The notes below the pieces were generated by a model, which worked only from the letters and a program-made list of their open reading frames with translations, made no database searches and was not told the DNA's origin. A stretch of 38,390 nt of DNA from Actinomycetes bacterium (GTDB lineage Bacteria; Actinomycetota; Acidimicrobiia; Acidimicrobiales; JAJZXF01), in assembly GCA_021802485.1 (NCBI GenBank), contig JAJZXF010000017.1, positions 1 to 38,390 of the forward strand, given 5' to 3'. Each line of letters opens with the position of its first letter. Position 1 is the stretch's first letter. Below, in pieces: positions 25,972 through 35,132 of the stretch. The translations under genes and the position numbers were made by a program.

Positions 25972-26781
25972 TTACTCGGGGGTCACATAAGCCGCGGTGA
26001 GACCGCCATCGACGACAAAGGTCGCACCGTTCACGTACGATGACTCGTCGCTCGCGAGGAACAGAGCGGCATTCGCGATCTCGAGCGGCGTTGCGAGCCT
26101 CCCCATCGGCAGGTGAACCCTGCGGCGCTCGTACGCATCGGGATTCTCCTCAAAGAGTCTCATGAGCAGTGGCGTCTCGACAGGTCCAGGGCAGAGCGCA
26201 TTCACACGTACCGACTGGCGCGCGAACTGAACTGCGAGCTCTCTAGACATAGCGAGGACCGCACCCTTGGACGCGGTGTAGGAGATCTGGGAGGTCGCTG
26301 AGCCTGCGAGAGCGACGAAGGAGGAGACGTTGATCACGGAACCTCCTCCGCGTTCGATCAAGCGCGGTATCCCGTACCGGCAGCACAGGAAGACGCCCTT
26401 TGTGTTCACCGCCTGCACCCTGTCCCATGCTTCGGGAGATGTTATGAGAACCGAGTCGTCATCTGCGGGCATGATCCCCGCGTTGTTGTAGAGGATGTCG
26501 ACGCCACCGTAGTGCTCGCAGGCGGTATCGAAGAGCTGAGATACGCTCGTCGGGTCGCTCACGTCGGTATCCTGAAAGATCGCATCCGCGCACTCGCTCG
26601 CGGTGCGTGTGCCAGCTTCGTGATCCGTGTCGGCTACAACCACCTTCGCCCCCTCGTGTGAAAAGAGCAGAGCGGCCTCGCGGCCGATGCCGCTTGCCGC
26701 TCCGGTGATGACCGCGACCTTGCCGTGCAGGCGTGTTCTCGCGCCGGATTGATCCTGCGTGCCCGTGCTTATCGTGCTCAT
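25972..26781 (-). CDS. Short-chain dehydrogenase/reductase (SDR)
   Basis: The protein has 269 residues, a classical SDR that oxidises an alcohol or reduces a carbonyl with NAD(P). The cofactor loop is TGAASGIG (about 26-33), then VVVADTD (acidic residue after strand 2, favouring NAD+), NNAGIM, and the catalytic YTASK with Ser upstream in NVSSF. The C-terminus has the usual YVNGATFVVDGG. A good Shine-Dalgarno (AAGGAG) lies about 10 bases upstream. It is the last gene of the amine-catabolism operon, 64 bp after the aldehyde dehydrogenase. From this context I infer that it oxidises a gamma-glutamyl amino-alcohol to the aldehyde. Specificity cannot be read from sequence. Confidence 0.9.
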   Translation of the reverse strand: MSTISTGTQDQSGARTRLHGKVAVITGAASGIGREAALLFSHEGAKVVVADTDHEAGTRTASECADAIFQDTDVSDPTSVSQLFDTACEHYGGVDILYNNAGIMPADDDSVLITSPEAWDRVQAVNTKGVFLCCRYGIPRLIERGGGSVINVSSFVALAGSATSQISYTASKGAVLAMSRELAVQFARQSVRVNALCPGPVETPLLMRLFEENPDAYERRRVHLPMGRLATPLEIANAALFLASDESSYVNGATFVVDGGLTAAYVTPE

Positions 26782-26845
26782 CTTTTCTCTCTCCTTTTCC
26801 CAGCTCTTGCTGTCATCTTGCGTGTCGTAGCTTCGTGTGTCGATC

Positions 26846-28234
26846 TCATGGCTCGGTTGATACGAAGACGTTCTTGACCTCGGAATAGCCGTCCAGTGCC
26901 TGCATGCCGAGTTCTCTGCCGAAACCGGACTGTTTCATGCCGCCGAACGGGGTGGCTGGCCTCACTGAGGTATTCGAGTTGATTGAGACAACCCCGGTCT
27001 CGAGGGACCGGGCCACCCTGAGAGCGCGGCCCCCGTCTTTCGTCCAGATGGAACCTGAGAGCCCGTAAGGCGAGTCGTTCGCAATGCTCACCGCCTCTTC
27101 CTCGGATGAAAATCGGATTATTGCAGCAACCGGACCAAAGACCTCTTCGCGTGCTATGCGATCAGAGTTAGACGCCTCAACGAGGGTGCACGGGTACCAG
27201 AATCCCCGTTGGTTCGCTGGAACATTCCCTCGAAAGACCACGGAGGTATCACCAGCGCCGGGATTCTGGCCAGCGGGGTCTCGGCTTGTCAGGTACGAGG
27301 CCACCGTCGTGCGATGCTCAGCCGAGATCAGCGGCCCCATCTCCGTAGCGGTGTCCTCAGGATCTCCCACTACGATCTGTGACGTCGCAGCGGCCAGAGA
27401 GGACAGGAATTCATCGTAGACCGCATCCTCTACGAGGATGCGGCTGCGGGCGCAGCAGTCCTGGCCTGCGTTGGAAAAGACGGCATAAGGCGCGCTTGCA
27501 GCTGCCCGCTCGATATCTGCGTCAGCGAAGATGATGTTCGCCGACTTGCCTCCAAGCTCCAGTGACACTCTCTTCAGGGTGCTTGCAGCCGAACGCATGA
27601 CGCTCATGCCGACTTCGGTTGAGCCAGTGAAGCTGACCTTTGCCACGCCTGGGTGCTCCACGATTCGTTGGCCAGCGATGCTGCCGGGTCCCGTCACGAC
27701 GTTTATCACACCCTCGGGAATGCCCGCGTCGAGCGCAAGTTCTGCGAGCCGCAGCGTGCTCATCGGCGTCAACTCTGCTGGCTTTATGACAGTGGTGTTC
27801 CCACACGCAAGTGCCGGCCCAAGCTTCCACGTGGTGATGTTCAGCGGGAAGTTCCACGGGACGATCAGCCCAACCACGCCCAACGGCTCGTGGAATGTCA
27901 TGTCCACGCCGCCTGCAACCGGGATGGTGGATCCGTGGTGCTTGTCCACCGCTCCGGCATAGAAGTGGAGCACTTGCGCTGCCATCGCGACCTCGGAGCG
28001 AGAGTCCGAGATCGGCTTTCCGACGTTTCTCGTCTCGATCAGAGCGAGCTCTTCCAGGTGATCCTCCACGCTCAGTGCGAACCGGCGCATCAGCATCCCT
28101 CGATCGGTAGGCGCTATGGCGCGCCACGTGCGGAAAGCCATTGTGGCCTGCGTAACCGCCGCGTCGACGGCATCTGCGCCACCGTCTGGCGTCTCTGCAA
28201 TCACCTGTTCAGTTGCGGGGTTCCTGATCTTCAT
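26846..28234 (-). CDS. NAD-dependent aldehyde dehydrogenase (PuuC/IpuI-like role)
   Basis: The protein has 462 residues, from the ALDH superfamily, oxidising an aldehyde to the acid. Seen: PWNFPLN near residue 125, the cofactor loop FTGSTEVG, the general-base Glu in LELGGKSANIIF, and the nucleophilic Cys in NAGQDCCARS (about residue 262). Also TPFGGMKQSGFGRELG near the C-terminus. AAGGAG lies 6 bases before ATG 28234, which overlaps the upstream hydrolase stop as ATGA. With the glutamine-synthetase-like ligase and the gamma-glutamyl hydrolase, it should act on a gamma-glutamylated amino-aldehyde. Confidence 0.92.
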   Translation of the reverse strand: MKIRNPATEQVIAETPDGGADAVDAAVTQATMAFRTWRAIAPTDRGMLMRRFALSVEDHLEELALIETRNVGKPISDSRSEVAMAAQVLHFYAGAVDKHHGSTIPVAGGVDMTFHEPLGVVGLIVPWNFPLNITTWKLGPALACGNTTVIKPAELTPMSTLRLAELALDAGIPEGVINVVTGPGSIAGQRIVEHPGVAKVSFTGSTEVGMSVMRSAASTLKRVSLELGGKSANIIFADADIERAAASAPYAVFSNAGQDCCARSRILVEDAVYDEFLSSLAAATSQIVVGDPEDTATEMGPLISAEHRTTVASYLTSRDPAGQNPGAGDTSVVFRGNVPANQRGFWYPCTLVEASNSDRIAREEVFGPVAAIIRFSSEEEAVSIANDSPYGLSGSIWTKDGGRALRVARSLETGVVSINSNTSVRPATPFGGMKQSGFGRELGMQALDGYSEVKNVFVSTEP

Positions 28235-29025
28235 GCGTTCTCCTTGGTTTCAGGGTTATCAATCCTCATGCGCCGACGACGGGCTGCAGCGATCACCAAC
28301 TTGTCGAAGAGAGCGGATGCCTCCTCCTCTTCAGGGTGCCAGAGGACTCCGAGAAGGAAGCTTTCGCCTCCAGCCTCGATCGCCTCGACGGTAGAGTCAC
28401 TTGCCCTTGCGACGGGCTCCATTGGCTGAGCGGTGCGTCCCAATCCCTGGTGATGGTAGGAACGGATGCGCCGGCGCGTGCCGAGAATTCGCGACAGCCC
28501 GCTCTTGTCGGAGATATGAACTTCGTGGTCGCGGAAACAGCCGGGACCTCCGCGGTGGATGTCCAAACCGTCGCCGCCTGCATCTGCTGGTGTGAGCCGG
28601 TCCGGTAGGTGCTGGATCAAGTCGCCGCCGAATGCCACATTGAGGATCTGGCAGCCTCTACAGATGCCGAGGACCGGCACCCCAAGTTGGGCCGCACCCC
28701 TAGCCAGAGCGATCTCGAGTTGGTCACGGGTTCGCGACACCCCGCCGGTCTCCGGGTGAGGTCGGGCGCGATAAGTTGCCGGATCAATATCGCCGCCGCC
28801 TGTGAGCACGAGGGCATCGATGCTGGTGAGAAGCGATTGGATATCCGGGTGTCCATCATTGCCGGTTTCGGACCATGGAGGTATCAGGATGGGTTGCCCG
28901 CCGGCTCGTTCTACCGCGCGTAGATACGTAGCTGGCAGAACGGCTGCCTCGGTGTCCCATGGCCCAAAGGTGGCCTGCTGGCGATAGGTGGTGAGGCCGA
29001 CTAGCGGCATGGTTCCGGTGGTCAA
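28231..29025 (-). CDS. puuD: Gamma-glutamyl hydrolase, class I glutamine amidotransferase-like (PuuD-type)
   Basis: The protein has 264 residues, from the peptidase C26/PuuD family, which cleaves the gamma-glutamyl amide of the oxidised product and returns glutamate. The nucleophile Cys is in VLGICRGCQILNVAFGG. The His-Glu partners are in GVLWHPEEEE, and the oxyanion-side segment LTGGGDIDP is near residue 75. The start may be TTG 29025, overlapping the ligase stop as TTGA, or ATG 29010 (MPLVGLTTYR), which fits the conserved first strand equally well. It is the second gene of the operon. The symbol follows the E. coli pathway; the true substrate may differ. Confidence 0.88.
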   Translation of the reverse strand: MTTGTMPLVGLTTYRQQATFGPWDTEAAVLPATYLRAVERAGGQPILIPPWSETGNDGHPDIQSLLTSIDALVLTGGGDIDPATYRARPHPETGGVSRTRDQLEIALARGAAQLGVPVLGICRGCQILNVAFGGDLIQHLPDRLTPADAGGDGLDIHRGGPGCFRDHEVHISDKSGLSRILGTRRRIRSYHHQGLGRTAQPMEPVARASDSTVEAIEAGGESFLLGVLWHPEEEEASALFDKLVIAAARRRRMRIDNPETKENA

Positions 29026-30356
29026 GTGCGCTCGAAGAGCCTTTCGCGCTCGTAGCAGGTGACTTCCTGATCGAACAGCTGTTGTTCGATCCTCGCGTAG
29101 TTGAGATAGTGGTCGATCATCTCGTCGCCGAAGGCGTCACGGGCCATCGTGGAGCGCTCTAGATGGGCTATCGCGTCGCGAAGGGTCGCGGGGAAGCGTT
29201 TGGCGTCCGACTCGTATGCATTGGTCTCATACGGAGGCCCTGGATCAAGTTTGTTCTCGATGCCGTAGATGCCCGAGGCGATGATCGCGGCGAAGGCTAG
29301 GTACGGGTTGGCATCGGCTCCGGGGATACGGGATTCGATCCGAAGTCCCTGGCCCTCACCTACGGATCTGAAGCCGCACGTGCGGTTGTCGCGACCCCAG
29401 ACGAGGCTCGTGGGCGCCCAGCTACCCTGCACGTAGCGCTTGTACGAGTTGACGTTTGGGGCGAAGAAGAGCGCTAGCTCTTCAGCGCAAGCCAGCTGTC
29501 CTGCTATGAAGCTCTTGAAGAGTGCTTCATCGGCAGCGAAGGCGCTGAAGCCGTCTCGCCACAGGCTCGCATGCACGTGGCAGGAGCTGCCGAGCGAGTC
29601 ATGGTATGGCTTCGCCATGAATGTGATGGACCGTCCCTTGAGGTGAGCTATCTCTTTTGCGCCGTTCTTGTAGACGCTGTGGTTGTCGGCCATCTCAAGG
29701 GCGGTCGTATAGCGCAGGTTCAGCTCGTGCTGGCCAGCAGACGCCTCTCCCTTGGAGCATTCGACGCTGATCCCGGAACGCTCCATGTAGTTACGAAGAT
29801 CTCGCAGTATCCCTTCGGAGAATGTGGTCGCGAGCACATGGTAGTCAAGAACATAGGGGACCGACGGTGTGAGCGAGCGGTAATGCTGGGAACGGGCTCC
29901 AGAATATGTCTCATCGAAGAGGTAGAACTCCAACTCGGAGCCGATCATCACATCAAATCCAAGGGATCGAGCCCTCTCGATCTGATTGCGCAGCACCTGC
30001 CTGGGCGAGGCCGCTACTGGCCTCGCGTCATGCCAAACGAGGTCGCACAACACGAGAGCAGTTCCCTCCAGCCATTCCAGCTTTCGCAGGGTGCTCATGT
30101 CGCAAAGCATCCGGAAGTCGCCGTAGCCGCGGTCCCAGCTGGACATCGCGTAGCCTGGCTTAGGCTCCATCTCCATATCCACTGCAAGCAGGTAATCACA
30201 GCCCTCGACACCTCGATGAGCTATGTCTGCGTCGAGGAAGTAGCGGGCGCTGAGGCGCTTTCCGAGCAGGCGGCCCTGCATGTCTGTAAATGCGACAACG
30301 ACGGTGTCGATGGTCGACGAAGCGACTGCTGTCTCGAGTTCTTCCAGGGTGATCAT
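29022..30356 (-). CDS. Glutamine-synthetase-like gamma-glutamylamine ligase (PuuA/GlnA4/IpuC-type)
   Basis: The protein has 444 residues from ATG 30356. The frame is open further upstream, but that sequence is Arg/Pro-rich and unlike the family, whereas MITLEELETAV is the usual opening. It is an ATP-dependent ligase joining glutamate to an amine. Seen: GSELEFYLFDE (metal Glu), ECSKGEASAGQHELNLRY, GSSCHVHASL (His), NSYKRYVQGSWAP, and RIPGADANPYLAFAA. No ammonium-assimilation partner genes are adjacent. Instead the hydrolase and dehydrogenases of a gamma-glutamylation pathway follow with overlapping starts. Polyamine, ethanolamine or alkylamine are all possible substrates. Confidence 0.9.
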   Translation of the reverse strand: MITLEELETAVASSTIDTVVVAFTDMQGRLLGKRLSARYFLDADIAHRGVEGCDYLLAVDMEMEPKPGYAMSSWDRGYGDFRMLCDMSTLRKLEWLEGTALVLCDLVWHDARPVAASPRQVLRNQIERARSLGFDVMIGSELEFYLFDETYSGARSQHYRSLTPSVPYVLDYHVLATTFSEGILRDLRNYMERSGISVECSKGEASAGQHELNLRYTTALEMADNHSVYKNGAKEIAHLKGRSITFMAKPYHDSLGSSCHVHASLWRDGFSAFAADEALFKSFIAGQLACAEELALFFAPNVNSYKRYVQGSWAPTSLVWGRDNRTCGFRSVGEGQGLRIESRIPGADANPYLAFAAIIASGIYGIENKLDPGPPYETNAYESDAKRFPATLRDAIAHLERSTMARDAFGDEMIDHYLNYARIEQQLFDQEVTCYERERLFERT

Positions 30357-30642
30357 GCGGGCGCGTTCGCTAGCTTCGCGGCTCTGTGGGGAGGGTTCAT
30401 CCTTGCATTCTGTTCGATACAGCGGGTCGCGGGCCAGCCGTGAGCTTCGAAGGCGCCGATTCGGACGCAAGACGCGTTGACAGAGCCTTGCATCCGGTTC
30501 CATACTGTAACGGTCAGGGCCTGGCAGCGGGCGGGGTGGGTAGTCGCGTGAGCCGGTGTGGGTTGCCGGAAGAGCGACTTGTCTCAAGTCTGGGCTGACG
30601 GGGAGGCTGCCTGAAGCAGTCCAGATTGCGAGGAGATGTGCG

Positions 30643-33600
30643 ATGGTCCGAAGGCAGAAGCCCGCGTGGTTACTGGTGGGCGTGGCAGCGCTCGGGGCAA
30701 TGGTTTCAATGTTGGGGGCGCCTGCAGCTCTCGCTGCAGGTCATGGCACCAGCTCATCGAGTGCCAGTGGGACCTTTCTACATGGGTCGTCGGTGCTTGT
30801 TCCCCATCGCCCGGGCGGCGTTACGATCGGAACTGGGACTGAGACCGCAACCGTCTTTCGAGACTCCTACGGCGTTCCACACATCTATGCGACCACGATG
30901 GCAGGCATGTGGTTCGCTGACGGCTGGGTGCAGGCCCAGGACCGCATGTTCCAGCTGGAGCTGACCAGGCTCGCAATCGAGGGCAATCTGTCCAAGATCT
31001 TCGGGCCGAGCGAGCTGAGTACCGACAAGGCTCAACGCAACTTCTTCTATACCCCCCAAGAACTGCAGCAGCAGTACAACGCGTTGCCGGCCACTGGCCA
31101 GCAGTCCCTCCAGTCGTTCTCGGCAGGTATCAATGCCTACGAGAATAAGGCCTTTGCCACTCCGTCGAGTCAGCTATCGATGGTCCCCCAGGAGTTCTGG
31201 GTTGTCGGCCAGGACTTGATGGGGATGAGCGGGCCGTACAAGCCTTCTCCGTGGACCGCGACCGACACTCTCGCAGTCGGCGTCTACCTGGCGCGCGCCT
31301 TCGGCTCAGGTGGCGGAAGCGAGCTGCAGAACCTCTCCTTCTTGCAGTACCTCGAGGCCGAGTTCGCGAAGATCGGAGCTTCGAGCCCTGCAGCGAACGC
31401 GATGGCGGTGTTCAACGACGCTCGTTGGATCAACGACCCGACCGCTGTTACGACGGTGCCGAGCACATGTCCTGATGGACCGGTGCTCACGAACCCTTCC
31501 CAGTCGAAGCCGAACGTCTGCCTTCCCGGGCCTTCGTCCGGAGCGAAGACCTCGCCGCTCGCTGTGACTCCCTCTAGTCAAAGGCAGTTGGCGATCACAG
31601 CTGCAATTCGCAGCACTCCCGCGACAGCTGTCACCAAAGCTGCCCAGCAACTCCAGCAGGATAAACAGCTGATGCTTGATCGCGGAAACGTGATGAAGGT
31701 CATCTCCCATGGCGGTTCGAACGCGTTTGCTGTAGCGCCGTGGCGTTCTGCGGACCATCATGCGCTCTTGTGGGGCGCGCCCCAGGAGGGATTTGGCACA
31801 CCAAGCGTAAATTACGAGGTCTACCTGCACGGGCCGGGATATGACGCTGGGGGTATGGCTATCACTGGCGAGCCGTATGTGCTCATAGGCCGCAACGCAA
31901 ACATCGCCTGGACGACGACCAGCGAAGAGACCTACGACCAGTCTGTTTATGTCGAGCACATGAACTTCTCGGTGAACCCGCCAACTTACTACTACAACGG
32001 CAAGTGGATTCCGGTCCAGGTTGTCAACGAGTCGATCCCCGTGTTGGGTCAGTCCACTCCGACGAGCTATACGGTTTGGCGAACCGTGGACGGACCGATC
32101 TTCTCCACTGATCCTGCCCAGGGGGTGGCCTTCTCGCTTGACATGGCGTTCTGGATGCATGAGTACGGTTCATTGGTCGGATTCTCGCAGCTCGGCGGCG
32201 ACACGAACTTGACTCAGTTCGCACACTCAATGAGCAAGATCACAACGCTTCACAACTTCATATATGCGGACCGTCAGGGTAACATCGCGTACTATGCCGC
32301 CGGTTGGGTTCCCCAACTCGCGCCCATCAACGCCGTCGACCCGAGGTTGCCAAAGCTGGGGGACGGTTCCCAGCAGTTCTTGCCGCCGATTCCGTTTTCC
32401 CAGATGCCCCATAGCGTCAACCCGGGCCAGGGTTATCTGTTCAATTGGAACAACAAACCTTCCCAGCAGGTGTACTACCAGCAGAATGGTGGCGAGGAGT
32501 ACTGGGGTACGATCATCCACGCGCTACGCATTCCGCAGATGCTCAGCGCGAGCACGAGCATGAACATTGCCTATCTCCAGAGTGTGGAGCACTCGATCGG
32601 CCAGATAGACAACAACAACACTCGTGTCGCATATCCGTACTTCATGCCGTACCTCTTGGGCGCCTATCAGAAGCTCGTCGCAGAGGGATCGACCCTTGTG
32701 TCCCCGGCGACTCATCCAGACCTTGCCGCCGCGATGTATTCGCTGGAGACTTGGAACGGTCACACCACGTTGGGAAACTCAGCAATGTCGATCTGGGTCC
32801 AGTTCATCCAGGCGCTGATCCTGAATGTGTTCAGCAATGGCTGCCACGTTGCAGCAAGCTCCAGCTGCACATCTCCGGATCCTTATATTGGCGGCGTGAA
32901 CTTCAACGACTCCTCGCTAGGTCTCGGGACCTTTGGCGGGCCTGACGGGATGGCCACGATCGACCTCGTGTATCACATCCTCTCGGGAACGAGTGGTCTC
33001 GTTCCATGCAACACCTTGTGTTACAAAGGTCACTACTTCCAGGGACGGCGAGCACACATACTTGTTCAGAGCCTCAACGATGCGATCACCATCCTCTCTG
33101 GAACCGGCCCCCAGCTGGGTCACAACGCGAAGGGATTCGGAACACCGAACATCGCGTCGTGGGGTTGGACGCCGTCCCAGAGCATCAACTGGAACAACCT
33201 CGATCCGGTCCTATCTGCTGTTGGCGCGACATCAACGTGTCCGACCAGTGCGGCTCAGAATCGCAGCAGCTACTTCATAGCGATGGACATGGCGCCGGAT
33301 CCGTTCGGCTACGATCTGCTTCCCCCTGGCGAGAGCGGTTTCTTCAATGCATTTGGCAAGCCCTCGCCACACCTGTGTGATCAGGTGGGCCTGTTCAACA
33401 ACTTCCAGTACAAGCCGATGCCGAATGCTGTGCCGCTGCAGGGTGGTTACCGGCTGGTCGCCTCCGACGGGGGAATCTTCAGCTTCGGAAACGCGAAGTT
33501 CTTTGGCTCTATGGGCGGCAAGCGGCTGGTGAAACCAATCGTCGACATTGCCGCTACCCCATTTGGCGCAGGATACTGGGAGGTTGCCGCTGACGGGGGA

Positions 33601-34191
33601 ATCTTCAGCTTCGGCAGTGCGAAGTTCTTTGGCTCTATGGGCGGCAAGCGGCTGGTGAAGCCGATAGTTGCCATGGCGCCGGCACCCGACGGAATGGGCT
33701 ACTGGGAGGTCGCCTCTGATGGCGGCATCTTCAGCTTCGGCAGTGCGAAGTTCTTTGGATCGATGGGCGGCAAGCCGCTCAATTCCCCGATCGTCGGGAT
33801 GGCACCGGCACCCGACGGAATGGGCTACTGGGAGGTCGCCTCTGATGGCGGCATCTTCAGCTTCGGCAGTGCGAAGTTCTTTGGATCGATGGGCGCCAAG
33901 CCGCTCAATTCCCCGATCGTCGGGATGGCACCAGCACCCAACGGCCAGGGTTACTGGCTCGTAGCGGCCGACGGGGGTGTTTTCAGCTTCGGCAGTGCTC
34001 AGTTCTATGGATCCATGGGCGCCAAGACGCTTAATTCCCCGATTGTGTCAATCGTGGCGACCGAGGACGGCCAGGGATACTGGCTCGTCGCCGCTGACGG
34101 TGGGGTGTACGCGTTCGGCAGTGCTCAGTACTTTGGCTCAGTGGGCGCGAAGCGGCTGAATGCACCGATCGTGAGTGGCGCTGAGACCTGA
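30643..34191 (+). CDS. Secreted penicillin-acylase-family (S45, Ntn) amidase with C-terminal 42-aa repeats
   Basis: The protein has 1182 residues from ATG 30643, with AGGAGA 7-8 bases upstream. A signal peptide (LLVGVAALGAMVSMLGAPAALA) opens it. The alpha-chain region has FRDSYGVPHIYATTMAGMWFADGWVQAQDRMFQLEL, the family hallmark (about residues 69-104). The autocatalytic nucleophile is Ser359 in HGGSNAFAVAP, where cleavage between Gly358 and Ser359 would free the N-terminal Ser. Further on is IAWTTTSEETYDQ, containing expected oxyanion-hole residues. The family hydrolyses amides such as penicillins, acyl-homoserine lactones or other N-acyl compounds; the substrate here is unknown. Residues 936-1182 are six 42-residue repeats shared with three other proteins in the window, an unusual fusion. 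It is divergent from the amine operon. Confidence 0.93.
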   Translation: MVRRQKPAWLLVGVAALGAMVSMLGAPAALAAGHGTSSSSASGTFLHGSSVLVPHRPGGVTIGTGTETATVFRDSYGVPHIYATTMAGMWFADGWVQAQDRMFQLELTRLAIEGNLSKIFGPSELSTDKAQRNFFYTPQELQQQYNALPATGQQSLQSFSAGINAYENKAFATPSSQLSMVPQEFWVVGQDLMGMSGPYKPSPWTATDTLAVGVYLARAFGSGGGSELQNLSFLQYLEAEFAKIGASSPAANAMAVFNDARWINDPTAVTTVPSTCPDGPVLTNPSQSKPNVCLPGPSSGAKTSPLAVTPSSQRQLAITAAIRSTPATAVTKAAQQLQQDKQLMLDRGNVMKVISHGGSNAFAVAPWRSADHHALLWGAPQEGFGTPSVNYEVYLHGPGYDAGGMAITGEPYVLIGRNANIAWTTTSEETYDQSVYVEHMNFSVNPPTYYYNGKWIPVQVVNESIPVLGQSTPTSYTVWRTVDGPIFSTDPAQGVAFSLDMAFWMHEYGSLVGFSQLGGDTNLTQFAHSMSKITTLHNFIYADRQGNIAYYAAGWVPQLAPINAVDPRLPKLGDGSQQFLPPIPFSQMPHSVNPGQGYLFNWNNKPSQQVYYQQNGGEEYWGTIIHALRIPQMLSASTSMNIAYLQSVEHSIGQIDNNNTRVAYPYFMPYLLGAYQKLVAEGSTLVSPATHPDLAAAMYSLETWNGHTTLGNSAMSIWVQFIQALILNVFSNGCHVAASSSCTSPDPYIGGVNFNDSSLGLGTFGGPDGMATIDLVYHILSGTSGLVPCNTLCYKGHYFQGRRAHILVQSLNDAITILSGTGPQLGHNAKGFGTPNIASWGWTPSQSINWNNLDPVLSAVGATSTCPTSAAQNRSSYFIAMDMAPDPFGYDLLPPGESGFFNAFGKPSPHLCDQVGLFNNFQYKPMPNAVPLQGGYRLVASDGGIFSFGNAKFFGSMGGKRLVKPIVDIAATPFGAGYWEVAADGGIFSFGSAKFFGSMGGKRLVKPIVAMAPAPDGMGYWEVASDGGIFSFGSAKFFGSMGGKPLNSPIVGMAPAPDGMGYWEVASDGGIFSFGSAKFFGSMGAKPLNSPIVGMAPAPNGQGYWLVAADGGVFSFGSAQFYGSMGAKTLNSPIVSIVATEDGQGYWLVAADGGVYAFGSAQYFGSVGAKRLNAPIVSGAET
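33448..34188 (+). repeat. Six 126-bp units (42 aa each) in the acylase C-terminus
   Basis: Units start at 33448, 33574, 33700, 33826, 33952 and 34078; the last is shortened. Units 3 and 4 are almost identical at DNA level. The consensus here is [20 protein letters not shown], a sub-type distinct from the YWFVASDGG form at 18503. Confidence 0.92.
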
Positions 34192-34328
34192 CCCGGGGTT
34201 CAGCGTGTGCCGCTTACGGTGCACGGTTCAGCGCATGAGCCGAGTGACTCCAGCCCAGCTAACCTTGAGTACGTATTCGCTGAAGTAGGCCCCTGTCACA
34301 GGGCACGGAGTTCCCTCCAGGTGCCTAC

Positions 34329-34918
34329 TCAGCCCAGGGGTGCGGTGAGCTGGCGGCGAAAGTTGCGGCGCACCAAGGGGTAGAGGTGGATGTCCTTCAG
34401 CGGGAGTGCGTAGTTGTTGTAGCGGTCGAGCTTGCCCCGACCTTTGGTGCGACCGACCTCGGCGGAGGTCTCAACGAGGAGTCACTTGTAGCTGTAGCGG
34501 GCCTGTTGGTCGTATTGGAGCCTGCGGGTTATGGTGCCAAGCAGGTGGGAGGCGAGGTGGGGAACGTGCACCCAACCTGTGACGAGGAAGCGGGGGTTGC
34601 CAACCACGAGATGCAGGCGGGCCTTGCGCTGCTCTGTACTCCAGCCGATGTAGTTGTCACGGTCTTCGAACGCCCAGGCAGAAGCAGCGAAGCTGATCGC
34701 GGCTATAGGAGCCCCGCCTGCGGTCATGACTAGATAGCGTAGCTGGGCACCCGAGGCTGGGGTATAGCCGAGGTAGTGAAAGCGGCTGATCATCTCGTTC
34801 CATGTCGCTGACGCGTCGGTAGCTCTTTTGACAACTGCGATCTCGATCTCTTTGAGCTCACAAAGCGAGTAGGCGATATCTGGCCCGGGAGTGATAGTGG
34901 CCTCAAGGTGGCGGAATC
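34329..34918 (-). pseudogene. DUF4338 (DruA-like) gene remnant
   Basis: The minus-strand frame from about 34918 reads the C-terminal half of the DUF4338 family: WNEMISRFHYLGYTPASGAQ, LRYLVMTAGGAPIAAISFAA, WAFEDRDNYIGWSTEQRKAR, LHLVVGNPRFLVTGWVHVPH, LASHLLG. It hits a TGA after ARYSYK (about 34481), then continues in the same frame as LLVETSAEVGRTKGRGKLDR and LPLKDIHLYPLVRRNFRRQL to a stop at 34329-34331. The section normally between LLxET and the GRGKLDR motif is shortened, so there is a deletion as well as a stop. The N-terminal half is missing. DUF4338 proteins occur in Druantia defence loci and near transposable elements. This copy is probably dead. Confidence 0.8.
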
Positions 34919-35132
34919 ACCGGGTAGTCAACAGTTCCGCTCCAGAGAACCTAGACATTCCTAGGTCACACCCTGCCACCCGCGTGGGCGTTTCGGCTCG
35001 AGCCCGTAGAGAAAGTTCTCACAGCTTGTGCAACCAGGGATTACACTGCTGCTGGTGCTGACGTCAGGGGGTGCGGAAGGCGGTCCCGGATGCCTCGGCT
35101 CCCAGGATGACGCCGCCACACAAGAAGTACCA

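Noticed and set aside
30357-30587. Longer N-terminus of the glutamine-synthetase-like ligase
   Set aside because: It is Arg/Pro-rich without family similarity; M-ITLEELE at 30356 matches the usual start.
34386-34733. 115-codon plus-strand ORF
   Set aside because: It is antisense to the recognisable DUF4338 remnant and is a shadow of it.
34940-34970. ACCTAG/CTAGGT inverted repeat near 34950
   Set aside because: Only six-base arms without a gene context; likely chance.
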